The notes: generated by a model not told the origin, from the sequence alone. Shown: positions 1 to 6,531, numbered from the stretch's first letter. The stretch is 8,276 nt of DNA from an uncultured Collinsella sp. (GCA_934643435.1 CAKUCJ010000047.1:1-8276); one strand, 5' to 3'. Made by a program: numbers and translations.

Positions 1-776
1 CCGCCGTCGACGTAGAGGATGTGGCCGTTGACGAAGTTCGAGGCATCGGAGGCCAGGAACACGGCGGGGCCCTTCAGGTCCTCGGGCGTGCCCCAACGGG
101 CGGCCGGGGTCTTGGCGATGATGAACTGGTCAAACGGGTGACGGCTGCCATCGGGCTGCGTCTCGCGCAGCGGCGCGGTCTGCGGCGTGGCGATATAACC
201 AGGCCCAATGCCGTTGCACTGGATGTTGGCCTCTCCAAACTCGGAGCAGATGTTCTTGGTGAGCATCTTCAGGCCACCCTTAGCGGCGGCGTAGCCGGCG
301 ATGGTCTCGCGGCCAAGCTCGCTCATCATCGAGCAGATGTTGATGATCTTGCCGTGACCCTTGGCGATCATGCCGGGCAGGCAGGCCTTGGAGACGATGA
401 ACGGGGCGTTAAGGTCGATGTCGACGACGCGACGGAAGTCCTCGGCACTCATGTCGAGCATGGGGGTGCGCTGGATAACACCGGCGTTGTTGACCAGAAT
501 GTCGGGCGTGGTGCCAAAATCGGCCTCGATCTTGGCGACGAGCTCGGCGACGACGGCCTCGTCGGTGACGTCGGCCACGTAGCCGTGAGCCTCAAAGCCC
601 AGCTCGCGGTAGTGTTTCTCGGCCTCGGCGACCTTGTCGGCGTGACGTGCGTTAAAGGCGATCTTGGCGCCGGCCTCGCCGAGCGCCTCGGCCATGGCCA
701 TGCCGATGCCATAGGTGGCGCCGGTCACCAGAGCGACCTTGCCATCCAGGCGGAAGCTGTCCATAAGGTTAGACAT
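1..776 (-). CDS. SDR-family oxidoreductase, gluconate 5-dehydrogenase type (C-terminus cut by window edge)
   Basis: Classical short-chain dehydrogenase/reductase, expected to interconvert 5-keto-gluconate and gluconate, or a related keto-sugar acid, with NAD(P)H in the cytoplasm. The 258 visible codons show the cofactor-binding TGATYGIG at residues 18-25, NNAG at 96-99, and the catalytic set N123, S149, Y162 and K166 (YAAAK). The region after K166, with PGYIATPQTAPLRETQPDG and the final VDGG, resembles the gluconate 5-dehydrogenase/KduD branch. Only about ten residues and the stop should lie beyond position 1. The ATG at 774-776 is chosen because GAAAGGAC precedes it closely; a second ATG four codons in is less well placed. 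It follows the GntR regulator on the same strand across a 159-bp gap that carries its own candidate promoter and operator. The exact substrate (5-ketogluconate versus 2-deoxygluconate or 5-keto-3-deoxygluconate) is inferred from the neighbours and cannot be read from sequence. Confidence 0.88.
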   Translation of the reverse strand, partial: MSNLMDSFRLDGKVALVTGATYGIGMAMAEALGEAGAKIAFNARHADKVAEAEKHYRELGFEAHGYVADVTDEAVVAELVAKIEADFGTTPDILVNNAGVIQRTPMLDMSAEDFRRVVDIDLNAPFIVSKACLPGMIAKGHGKIINICSMMSELGRETIAGYAAAKGGLKMLTKNICSEFGEANIQCNGIGPGYIATPQTAPLRETQPDGSRHPFDQFIIAKTPAARWGTPEDLKGPAVFLASDASNFVNGHILYVDG

Positions 777-833
777 ACCGGTCCTTTCAAAAGAAACGTT
801 TATCTATATAAGTCTTGCTTCTAATACAAGCTC

Positions 834-839
834 AGTATA
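834..839 (-). promoter_or_regulatory. Candidate -10 element for the dehydrogenase gene
   Basis: On the minus strand this reads TATACT, five of six matches to the consensus, about 58 bp upstream of the start codon. No good -35 hexamer lies at normal spacing (the corresponding bases are GC-rich), so the promoter would be weak or activator-dependent. An alternative AT-rich stretch at 801-811 has no suitable -35 either. The operator-like palindrome at 882-893 is centred about 60 bp upstream of the predicted start of transcription, a position typical of activator sites. This is inference from pattern only. Confidence 0.4.
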
Positions 840-879
840 GGAGAAGTGAAGGAATTAACGCCCCTATTCTTCTAAAAAT

Positions 880-914
880 AGGTGAACGTTCACTTCTAAA
901 AGGTGAACGGTTGA
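880..914. promoter_or_regulatory. Operator cluster: GTGAACGTTCAC palindrome plus adjacent half-site
   Basis: Positions 882-893 are a perfect 12-bp palindrome, GTGAACGTTCAC, with the CG-centred AACGTT core typical of LacI-family operators. A half-site GGTGAACG follows at 902-909, and both copies are preceded by TCTAAAA, making a direct repeat of about 21 bp. A further arm AGAAGTGAA at 842-850 is the exact reverse complement of TTCACTTCT at 889-897. The same 12-bp core occurs at 7526-7537, inside another intergenic region. The cluster lies between the ends of the regulator and dehydrogenase genes, upstream of the latter. The binding protein is unknown; no LacI-type gene is in the window. Confidence 0.6.
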
Positions 915-935
915 AATTAGTTGTTGCGATGCCCC

Positions 936-1628
936 CTACTCACTTTTCGCCTGTGCGCCTTCCGCGATCATGTTGCGGTTGTAGACCAGGTGCAGATACA
1001 TCGCGTCGTGCGCGGCGGTGGGGTTGCGTGCGGCGATGGCGTCGGCCACGCCGCGGTGGGTGCGGATGGTTTCCTCGACGAGCTGTTTGCCGGTCACATC
1101 GATAAATAAGGGAACGGAGGCCTTGAGCACGCCCATCAGACGGGGGACGACAAGGTTTCCGCAGCTCTCGGCAATGGCATTATGGAATGCGGTGTCGGCG
1201 GCAGAATAGTCTTTGCCAAGGGCGGCCAAGCGCTCGGACTCGTCGCAGAGTTCTTTAATGCAGACAATTTGATCGTCGGTTGCGTGCTCGGCCGCCATGC
1301 TTGCCATCTGTGGCTCAATCATAAAGCGCACCTCGAGCAGGTCGCGCGCCAGACGCTGCTTGTCATCGATAAAGGTAAAGCCCAACGGGTCCTCGGCAAC
1401 GCCGGGGTTGGACGCTACGTACGTGCCCGACCCCTGCTTAATGCGCACAATGTTGCGCGATTGCAGCAACTTCATGGCCTCGCGAACGGTGCTCCGACCG
1501 GCTCCTAGGCGCTCAACCAGCACGGCTTCCTTGGGCAAGCGATCGCCCTGTCCAAGGTTCTCGTCCAGGATCAGTTGAATGATTTTATCAGCAATCTGCT
1601 CGGGGAGTCCCGACTCGGCTCGTGCCAC
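936..1628 (-). CDS. GntR-family transcriptional regulator, FadR subfamily (FCD domain)
   Basis: A 230-residue DNA-binding regulator, normal length for the FadR branch of GntR. Residues 8-71 form the winged helix-turn-helix, with the hallmark DRLPKEAVLVERLGAGRSTVREAM and the wing GSGTYV at 66-71. The FCD ligand domain follows from about residue 93, with DLLEVR (96-101) and IEP. The four usual metal ligands are all present: D145, H149, H191 and H213, so a metal-assisted carboxylate ligand is expected. Start is GTG at 1626-1628, supported by GAGGTGA immediately upstream; an ATG further upstream runs into a stop at once. It is divergent from the symporter-dehydratase operon and precedes the dehydrogenase gene, so it most likely controls this locus, probably as a repressor released by a sugar acid such as gluconate. 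The ligand and the direction of control are inferred. Confidence 0.92.
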   Translation of the reverse strand: MARAESGLPEQIADKIIQLILDENLGQGDRLPKEAVLVERLGAGRSTVREAMKLLQSRNIVRIKQGSGTYVASNPGVAEDPLGFTFIDDKQRLARDLLEVRFMIEPQMASMAAEHATDDQIVCIKELCDESERLAALGKDYSAADTAFHNAIAESCGNLVVPRLMGVLKASVPLFIDVTGKQLVEETIRTHRGVADAIAARNPTAAHDAMYLHLVYNRNMIAEGAQAKSE

Positions 1629-1661
1629 GTTTCACCTCATGTCTAAGAATTCATCAGAGCT

Positions 1662-1690
1662 ATTCTAGCCCATCAACGATGGGGTGCAGG
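1662..1690 (-). promoter_or_regulatory. Candidate promoter of the GntR gene with palindrome in the spacer
   Basis: On the minus strand TAGAAT (1662-1667) is a reasonable -10 element and CCTGCA (1685-1690) a poor -35, separated by exactly 17 bp. The spacer is almost wholly filled by CCCATCAACGATGGG (1669-1683), a perfect 6-bp inverted repeat around AAC. A protein bound there would block the promoter, so this is a candidate autoregulatory site for the GntR protein. The -35 is weak, which lowers confidence. Confidence 0.4.
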
Positions 1691-1753
1691 TCGCTGCTCC
1701 CACGATCGACGAACAATATCTACCGTTCACCGTCAAATACCGACCGTTCGCGA

Positions 1754-1772
1754 AAATACATCAGATGTATTT
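1754..1772. promoter_or_regulatory. 19-bp palindrome upstream of the symporter gene, candidate GntR operator
   Basis: AAATACATCAGATGTATTT has perfect 9-bp arms around a single central A, flanked by CG on both sides with one base of asymmetry. Odd-length palindromes of this size are common for FadR-type GntR dimers. The inner word CATCAGA also occurs at 1652-1658 and 1794-1800, and in reverse at 1842-1848, all within this one intergenic region. It lies upstream of the predicted -35 position of the symporter promoter. It could serve either divergent gene; the assignment to the neighbouring GntR protein is inferred from location. Confidence 0.5.
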
Positions 1773-1793
1773 CGAAAAAGTTTCTCTTTGAAA

Positions 1794-1848
1794 CATCAGA
1801 CCTATTTGAAAACCGCTATAGTCGTAGGCGAATTCAAAAGGTCTGATG
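1794..1848. promoter_or_regulatory. Symporter promoter flanked by a long inverted repeat
   Basis: The -10 element TATAGT is at 1817-1822, predicting transcription from about 1829. At 17-bp spacing the -35 position reads CATCAG, which is poor. The promoter is bracketed by inverted arms: CATCAGACCTATTTGAA (1794-1810) and TTCAAAAGGTCTGATG (1833-1848), which match across 16 positions with one extra base in the left arm. The left arm covers the -35 and the right arm lies in the untranslated leader, ending 4 bp before the GGAGG at 1853-1857. Because transcription should start between the arms, this is more likely a DNA-level operator pair than an mRNA hairpin. Confidence 0.55.
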
Positions 1849-1861
1849 AATTGGAGGAAAG

Positions 1862-3223
1862 ATGTCAGACCCAACGTTTATGGCAGACCCCACCAGGCTC
1901 GTCATCGCCGCCATCGTGGGCATCGCGCTGCTGCTTGCGCTCATCATTAAGTTCAAGCTGCATCCCGTGCTGTCGATGATGGTTTCGGCGCTCGCGATCG
2001 GCATTGGTGCCGGTATGCCGCTCGACCTGGTGGCCGATACCGTCACCAAGGGCGTGGGCACCACGCTGCAAAACATCGCACTGCTCATTGGCTTGGGCTC
2101 GATGTTCGGCCAGATCCTGGAGGAGAGCGGCGGCGCCAAGAAGATCGCCCAGACCTTCATCGACACCTTTGGCCAGGGTCACTCCAGTTGGGCGCTGGGC
2201 ATCACCGGCCTGGTCATCGGCACCACGGTATTCTTCGAGGCTGGCGTGGTCGTTTTGATCCCGCTCGCGTTTAGCGTGGCATCGCAGACCAAAAAGTCGA
2301 CCCTCTACTATGGCATCGCCCTGCTCGCGGGACTGGCGGCCGGCTATGCGTTCGTGCCGCCTTCGGCCGGTTCGGTTCTCGTCGCCGGTACGCTCGGCGT
2401 CGACCTGGGCACCATGATTCTCGTCGGCATCCCCACCGCCTTTATCGCCATGGCTGTCGCCGGTGTCGTCTGGGGCCGCAACGTGGGTGGCCGCATCTTC
2501 ACGGACGTCCCCGAGCACTTCACCTCCGCCGAGGGCGCGAGCGACGACAAGGAGCTTCCCTCCTTTGGCATGGTGCTCGCGATCGTGCTCACGCCGCTTT
2601 GCCTGATTCTGCTGGGCACGCTGTCCTCGTACATTCCCATGCCCGAGCAGGTCGCCTCGATCCTCGCCTTTCTGGGCAAGCCGTTCGTCGCGCTCACCAT
2701 CGCCACGCTTGTCGCCATGTACCTGCTGGGCGCTCGCCGCGGCTACACCGGCGCCGAGCTCAAGGCCCTGCTCGACCGTTCGCTCAAGCCCGTCGGCATG
2801 ATCTTGCTGGTCATCGCCTGCGGAGGCGTCATCCGCTGGATGCTTCAGGACTGCGGTCTGGGCCAGGTCATCGGCCCCGTGCTCGAGAGCTGCCCGCTTC
2901 CGCTCGTCGTCGTTGGCTTCCTCATCGCCGCGCTCGTCCGCGCTTCGGTCGGCAGCTCCATCGTTTCGATGACCATGGCGTCGGGCATCATGGCCGCCAT
3001 GCCCGCGGTCGCCGGCGCCTCGGTGCTCATGCGCGCCGCCATCTGCCTTGCCATCTGCGGCGGTGCCACGGCTCTTTCGCACGTCAACGATGCCGGCTTC
3101 TGGATGTGCTCGTCGTTTTTGGAGATCGACGAGAAGACCACCCTCAAGTCCTGGACCATCATGGAGACGATCATCGGTCTTTCGGGCCTCGCCTGCGCCC
3201 TGGTGATCTCGTTCTTCGCCTAA
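1862..3223 (+). CDS. GntP-family gluconate:H+ symporter
   Basis: A 453-residue integral membrane permease for gluconate or a related sugar acid, normal length for the GntP/GntT family. It is almost entirely hydrophobic, with roughly 12-14 membrane segments. Family signatures are GTTVFFEAGVVVLIP at 120-134, the PPSAGSVLVAGTLGVDLG stretch in the first half, the RASVGSSIVSMTMASGIM region, and the C-terminal HVNDAGFW beginning at H407, followed by TLKSWTIMETIIGLSGL. The ATG at 1862 has GGAGG four bases upstream; the spacing is short but the site is strong. The gene is first in an operon with the dehydratase, 79 bp downstream, and is divergent from the GntR regulator, consistent with substrate-induced uptake. 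Which sugar acid it prefers (gluconate, idonate, 2-keto-3-deoxygluconate) cannot be told from sequence. A large opposite-strand open frame across this gene is a codon-bias artefact. Confidence 0.93.
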   Translation: MSDPTFMADPTRLVIAAIVGIALLLALIIKFKLHPVLSMMVSALAIGIGAGMPLDLVADTVTKGVGTTLQNIALLIGLGSMFGQILEESGGAKKIAQTFIDTFGQGHSSWALGITGLVIGTTVFFEAGVVVLIPLAFSVASQTKKSTLYYGIALLAGLAAGYAFVPPSAGSVLVAGTLGVDLGTMILVGIPTAFIAMAVAGVVWGRNVGGRIFTDVPEHFTSAEGASDDKELPSFGMVLAIVLTPLCLILLGTLSSYIPMPEQVASILAFLGKPFVALTIATLVAMYLLGARRGYTGAELKALLDRSLKPVGMILLVIACGGVIRWMLQDCGLGQVIGPVLESCPLPLVVVGFLIAALVRASVGSSIVSMTMASGIMAAMPAVAGASVLMRAAICLAICGGATALSHVNDAGFWMCSSFLEIDEKTTLKSWTIMETIIGLSGLACALVISFFA

Positions 3224-3302
3224 TCGCAAGCCAGCGCTTTACATCAGCACGTCACATCAATCGATACCAAACCAAGCAAGCCTTAAACCAAAGGAGTACA
3301 CC

Positions 3303-5081
3303 ATGGATGAGAAGACCAAGGCACAGATTCAGCAGGAGGCCGCCGAGCTGGTTGCCAAGCTGCAGCCGCGTTCCGGCAAGTTCCGTACCATCAGCCCCGA
3401 GATGGACCCGCTGCGTCTGGGCTCTGGCTGGACCATCGAGGACCTGGACAAGCCGCAGGTCATCATCGAGTCGACCTTTGGCGATTCGCATCCCGGTTCC
3501 GCCGGCCTGTTCGAGCTCGTCGAGGAGGTTCGCGCCGGTGTCGCTGAGGCTGGTGGCCACGGCGCTCGTTACTTCTGCACCGATATCTGCGACGGCGAAG
3601 CCCAGGGCCACGACGGCATCAACTACTCGCTGCCTAGCCGCGACATGATCGCCAACATGATTGAGATTCACGCCAAGGCTACCCCGTTCGACGCCGGCGT
3701 CTTTGTCGCCAGCTGCGATAAGGGCCTGCCTGCGAACCTCATGGCCATGGGCCGCGTCAACATTCCCTCTATCGTCGTCACCGGCGGCGTCATGGATGCC
3801 GGTCCCGACCTGCTGACTCTGGAGCAGCTCGGCGCTATCTCCGCCCGTTACGAGCGCGGCGAGATCTCCCGCGAGGAACTCGAGTTTGCCAAGCATAACG
3901 CCTGTCCCAGCTGCGGCGCCTGCTCCTTTATGGGTACCGCCTCGACCATGCAGGTTACCGCCGAGGCCCTGGGCCTTATGCTCCCCGGCACGGCGCTGCT
4001 GCCCGCCACCAGCTCCGACCTGCGTGAGTTCGCCCGCGAGGCCGGCCGTCAGTCCGTGTGGCTCTCCGAGCACAACCTGTGCCCGCGCGATATCGTGACC
4101 AAGGAGTCCTTCGAGAACCTCATCATGGTCCACGGCGCCATCTCCGGCTCCACCAACTCGCTGCTGCACATCCCTGCGATCGCCCGCGAGTTTGGTATCG
4201 AGATGTCTGCCGACGACTTCGACCGTCTGCACCGTGGTGCCCACTACCTGCTCAACGTTCGTCCCGCAGGCGAGTGGCCGGCGCAGTTCTTCTACTATGC
4301 GGGCGGCGTGCCGCGCATCATGGAGGAGATCAAGTCGATGCTCCACCTTAACGTTATGACCGTCACGGGCAAGACCCTCGGCGAGAATCTCGAGGACCTC
4401 AAGAACAACGGTTACTACGAGAAGTGCGGCCGCTACCTGGAGAAGTGGAACCTCAAGCGCGAGGACATCATTCGCCCGTTCGACCAGGCCTTCGGCACCG
4501 ACGGCTCCATCGCCATCCTCCACGGCAACCTTGCCCCCGAGGGTGCGGTCGTCAAGCACACTGTCGTTCCGCGCGAGATGTTCCAGGCTACGCTTAAGGC
4601 TCGTCCGTTCGATTGCGAGGAGGACGCCATCCACGCCGTCCTGACGCACGAGGTCAAGCCCGGCGACGCCGTCATCATTCGCTACGAGGGCCCCAAGGGT
4701 TCTGGCATGCCCGAGATGTTCTACACCACCGAGGCCATCGCCAGTGACCCCGAGCTGGGCGCGAGCATCGCCCTGATCACCGACGGTCGCTTCTCCGGCG
4801 CCTCCAAGGGCCCGGCTATCGGCCACGTTTCGCCCGAGGCTGCCGTGGGTGGCCCGATTGCCCTGATCGAGGAGGGCGACCTCATCCAGATCAACATCCC
4901 CGAGCGTTCGCTGTCCATCGTGGGCATCGCCGGCAAGGAGATGGAGCCGGCCGAGGTCGACACCGTCCTGGCCGAGCGTCGCGCCGCTTGGAAGCCCAAG
5001 GCTAACCGCTATACCTCCGGCACGCTCAAGTTCTTTACCGAGCATGCAGTTTCCGCCATCCAGGGTGGCTACATGGAGTAG
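3303..5081 (+). CDS. IlvD/Edd-family dehydratase, probable gluconate (sugar-acid) dehydratase
   Basis: A 592-residue iron-sulfur dehydratase, close to usual IlvD and Edd length. The family removes water from 2,3-dihydroxy acids to give 2-keto acids. Visible signatures are [18 protein letters not shown] (97-114), SCDK at 137-140 (cluster cysteine C138 and the metal-site lysine), CPSCGAC at 201-207, [11 protein letters not shown] (408-418), [13 protein letters not shown] (461-473) and [20 protein letters not shown] (493-512), with S498 at the catalytic serine position. The first cluster cysteine of [2Fe-2S] members (PCN motif) is replaced by GDSHPGS (60-66), as in the E. coli IlvD type, which predicts an oxygen-labile [4Fe-4S] cluster. 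Start ATG at 3303 has AAGGAG six bases upstream. Pairing with a gluconate-type symporter and GntR regulator argues for gluconate to 2-keto-3-deoxygluconate. The alternative is dihydroxy-acid dehydratase of branched-chain amino acid synthesis, less likely because no ilv gene is adjacent. Confidence 0.88.
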   Translation: MDEKTKAQIQQEAAELVAKLQPRSGKFRTISPEMDPLRLGSGWTIEDLDKPQVIIESTFGDSHPGSAGLFELVEEVRAGVAEAGGHGARYFCTDICDGEAQGHDGINYSLPSRDMIANMIEIHAKATPFDAGVFVASCDKGLPANLMAMGRVNIPSIVVTGGVMDAGPDLLTLEQLGAISARYERGEISREELEFAKHNACPSCGACSFMGTASTMQVTAEALGLMLPGTALLPATSSDLREFAREAGRQSVWLSEHNLCPRDIVTKESFENLIMVHGAISGSTNSLLHIPAIAREFGIEMSADDFDRLHRGAHYLLNVRPAGEWPAQFFYYAGGVPRIMEEIKSMLHLNVMTVTGKTLGENLEDLKNNGYYEKCGRYLEKWNLKREDIIRPFDQAFGTDGSIAILHGNLAPEGAVVKHTVVPREMFQATLKARPFDCEEDAIHAVLTHEVKPGDAVIIRYEGPKGSGMPEMFYTTEAIASDPELGASIALITDGRFSGASKGPAIGHVSPEAAVGGPIALIEEGDLIQINIPERSLSIVGIAGKEMEPAEVDTVLAERRAAWKPKANRYTSGTLKFFTEHAVSAIQGGYME

Positions 5082-5121
5082 CGCCCGGGCGCATCGAATT
5101 CTCCTCTCATAGATGCGCGGC

Positions 5122-5158
5122 AAAAGGCCCCGAGTTCATACGAGCTCGGGGCCTTTTT
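5122..5158. terminator. Intrinsic terminator after the dehydratase operon
   Basis: GGCCCCGAG (5126-5134) pairs with CTCGGGGCC (5145-5153) around a 10-base loop. The stem is extended by AAAA on the left and followed by TTTTT on the right, a textbook factor-independent terminator 40 bp after the dehydratase stop. Read on the minus strand it also ends in a T-run, so it may stop transcripts from the ATPase gene as well. Confidence 0.92.
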
Positions 5159-5191
5159 CGTTTGGGTTGAGGACGCATTGCCGGACGATAA

Positions 5192-5308
5192 GCATTTGCG
5201 TCTGACTTTTGGCCGTACGAAAGCGTGATTTGCGTTGCATTTCCGTACGCAAATCAGACGAAAACCGTTTGCGTCTAGTTTAAAACCGTATGCAAACGAT
5301 TTTCGTCT
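5192..5308. repeat. Nested inverted repeats in the intergenic region
   Basis: Two hairpin-forming repeats sit side by side. GATTTGCGT (5227-5235) is perfectly inverted at 5247-5255. AGACGAAAACCGTTTGC (5256-5272) is inverted at 5292-5308 with one mismatch in 17. The same words recur in direct orientation: TTTGCGTCT at 5195-5203 and 5268-5276, and CCGTACGA/CCGTACGC/CCGTATGC at 5213, 5243 and 5286. No coding frame is convincing here. The sharing of words suggests a repetitive extragenic (REP or MITE-like) element, or a composite termination region downstream of the ATPase gene. There is no U-tract after the large stem, so simple termination is doubtful. Confidence 0.6.
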
Positions 5309-5325
5309 TTTGGGCTGGGGCTTCT

Positions 5326-6417
5326 CTACAGCTCAGCCTCCAGTTCGGCTTTATGATCGTTGAGATAGTCGCGCATGTAGGGGATGGCGAACGACACCTT
5401 ACCGTAAGAGGGTGCCTCAATAATCGATTCTCTGAGCAAGCGGCTGCGGATGGAGCTCACCTGCTGAGGCGTTTTGTTTAGGTCGTCGGCCACCATGCTG
5501 GTCGAACATGTTTGCCCCAACGATGCCATGCTCAACAGATAGGCGATACATGTGGGCGGAATGCACTGCAGCGCGGGCTCAATCACCATGGCGCAGAAGC
5601 GTTCGCGTGCCGTCGCAATGCCACGCTCGGCCTCTTCTTCTCCAATAATCGTCGTATGCGCGCGTCTCGCTAGCTGCCATGCATAGTATCCAACGAGCTG
5701 AATCATAAAAGGATAGCCTTGCGTTGCCTCGGCAAGTTGGCTGGCGATGCCGGGCTTGAGCTCCATACCGGATGTTTCGATGGTCTCTTCGAGGGAGTAC
5801 GTCACCTCGGTAACAGCTACTGCCTTGAGATCAAAGGGGAGCGCGCGACGTAAAAACGTGAGTGTTTTGCCGTTGATGACGCTTTCGATCATCGAGGGTA
5901 GTCCTGCAAAAACGAAGGCAATATCAAGGTCTTCGCCGATAATCTGTTGAATTGCAATGGAGAGCGTTCGGACCTCGTCGAGTTCGGCATCTTGGACCTC
6001 ATCGAGGGTGATAAGCAGGCCGTTGCCATTTTTGGATATTGTCTGCCTTATCGCGTCGCGCAAAGAAGGGCCAATTCGTTCGATGTCTATGCTACCGAGA
6101 GATATGCCGGCGACAGCGGGTTCGAATTTAGCGTGTTTGGCTTGAACCTTGGGCTGGAGCTGTTCAAGAATGCGCTGGCAGAGCCCTTCGGTTGCGACTT
6201 CCTTAATAACGGTCCAACCGCGATCTTGAGCAAGGCGCGCGCACTCATCAAGGAGGACCGTCTTGCCCGTTCCGCGGACGCCGGCAATGCGCATCAGACG
6301 CCCCGGGGCACCAGGCCCATTGATGAGGCCCTCGTTGAACTCCTCGAGTACATCCTCGCGGCCGATAATCATGGGAGGCGTTTTACCTGCTGTAGGTTTA
6401 AACGGATTTGTCTGCAT
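5326..6417 (-). CDS. AAA/STAND-like P-loop ATPase with C-terminal winged-helix region, function unknown
   Basis: A 363-residue ATP-binding protein of the type with an Orc1/Cdc6- or archaeal-ATPase-like core (AAA_16 style). Walker A is GVRGTGKT (46-53) and Walker B is LLITLDE (134-140); VFAGLP at about 169-174 sits where a sensor-1 strand is expected. The N-terminal NPFKPTAGKTPPMIIGRE, just before the P-loop, is a conserved entry motif of this actinobacterial group as I recall it. Residues from about 280 on look like a winged helix (KTPQQVSSIRSRLLRESII), suggesting DNA or regulatory binding. I prefer ATG at 6415-6417, eight bases after AGAGG (6426-6430); the upstream GTG at 6424-6426 would overlap that ribosome binding site. 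The gene looks less GC-rich by eye than the sugar-acid genes. It lies downstream of the membrane protein on the same strand, separated by the 10-bp repeats. No partner gene reveals its role. Confidence 0.85.
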   Translation of the reverse strand: MQTNPFKPTAGKTPPMIIGREDVLEEFNEGLINGPGAPGRLMRIAGVRGTGKTVLLDECARLAQDRGWTVIKEVATEGLCQRILEQLQPKVQAKHAKFEPAVAGISLGSIDIERIGPSLRDAIRQTISKNGNGLLITLDEVQDAELDEVRTLSIAIQQIIGEDLDIAFVFAGLPSMIESVINGKTLTFLRRALPFDLKAVAVTEVTYSLEETIETSGMELKPGIASQLAEATQGYPFMIQLVGYYAWQLARRAHTTIIGEEEAERGIATARERFCAMVIEPALQCIPPTCIAYLLSMASLGQTCSTSMVADDLNKTPQQVSSIRSRLLRESIIEAPSYGKVSFAIPYMRDYLNDHKAELEAEL

Positions 6418-6436
6418 ATGAGCCACCTCTGCTTAA

Positions 6437-6504
6437 GTTATAGCAAGATATAGCAAAGTATAGCAAGATATAGCAAAGTATAGCGAGATATAGCAACGTA
6501 TAGC
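6437..6504. repeat. 10-bp tandem repeat array upstream of the ATPase gene
   Basis: Six consecutive 10-bp units run from 6441 to 6500: TAGCAAGATA, TAGCAAAGTA, TAGCAAGATA, TAGCAAAGTA, TAGCGAGATA, TAGCAACGTA, with partial units at both ends. The first four units alternate in a 20-bp superrepeat. On the minus strand each unit reads TTGCTATACT or TTGCTATATC, so TTGCTA (-35-like) and TATACT (-10-like) recur with 18-bp spacing two units apart. The array could therefore be a stack of overlapping promoters, an iteron-like binding array with one site per helical turn, or both. It ends about 20 bp before the ATPase start. Copy-number change would move or remove promoters. Confidence 0.85.
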
Positions 6505-6531
6505 GGCGCTTGGGAGAGCCTTGCGACTGCG

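Noticed and set aside
794..801. AAACGTTT palindrome near the dehydrogenase ribosome binding site
   Set aside because: Only 8 bp with non-matching flanks; too short to support as an operator on its own.
21..824. Plus-strand open frame of 267 codons opposite the dehydrogenase
   Set aside because: It is the antisense shadow of the SDR gene; the minus strand carries TGATYGIG, NNAG and YAAAK in order.
882..893. CRP/GlxR-type site (GTGA...TCAC)
   Set aside because: The half-sites are separated by four bases rather than six, and the CG-centred core fits LacI-type operators better.
1865..3229. Long minus-strand open frame of 454 codons opposite the symporter
   Set aside because: The product is rich in Asp, Gly, His and Arg with no domain, and mirrors codon bias of the real gene on the plus strand, which has clear family signatures and a ribosome binding site.
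5081..5118. GCGCCCGGGCGC palindrome and a 7-bp GCGCATC/GATGCGC hairpin just after the dehydratase stop
   Set aside because: No T-run follows either, and the terminator at 5122-5158 is far stronger; they are probably incidental to GC-rich sequence.
3252..5123. Long minus-strand open frame of 623 codons opposite the dehydratase
   Set aside because: Same artefact: low-complexity product without recognisable motifs, no ribosome binding site, fully antisense to an unmistakable IlvD/Edd gene.
6441..6500. CRISPR array
   Set aside because: The repeats are 10 bp and contiguous, with no spacers and no cas genes nearby.
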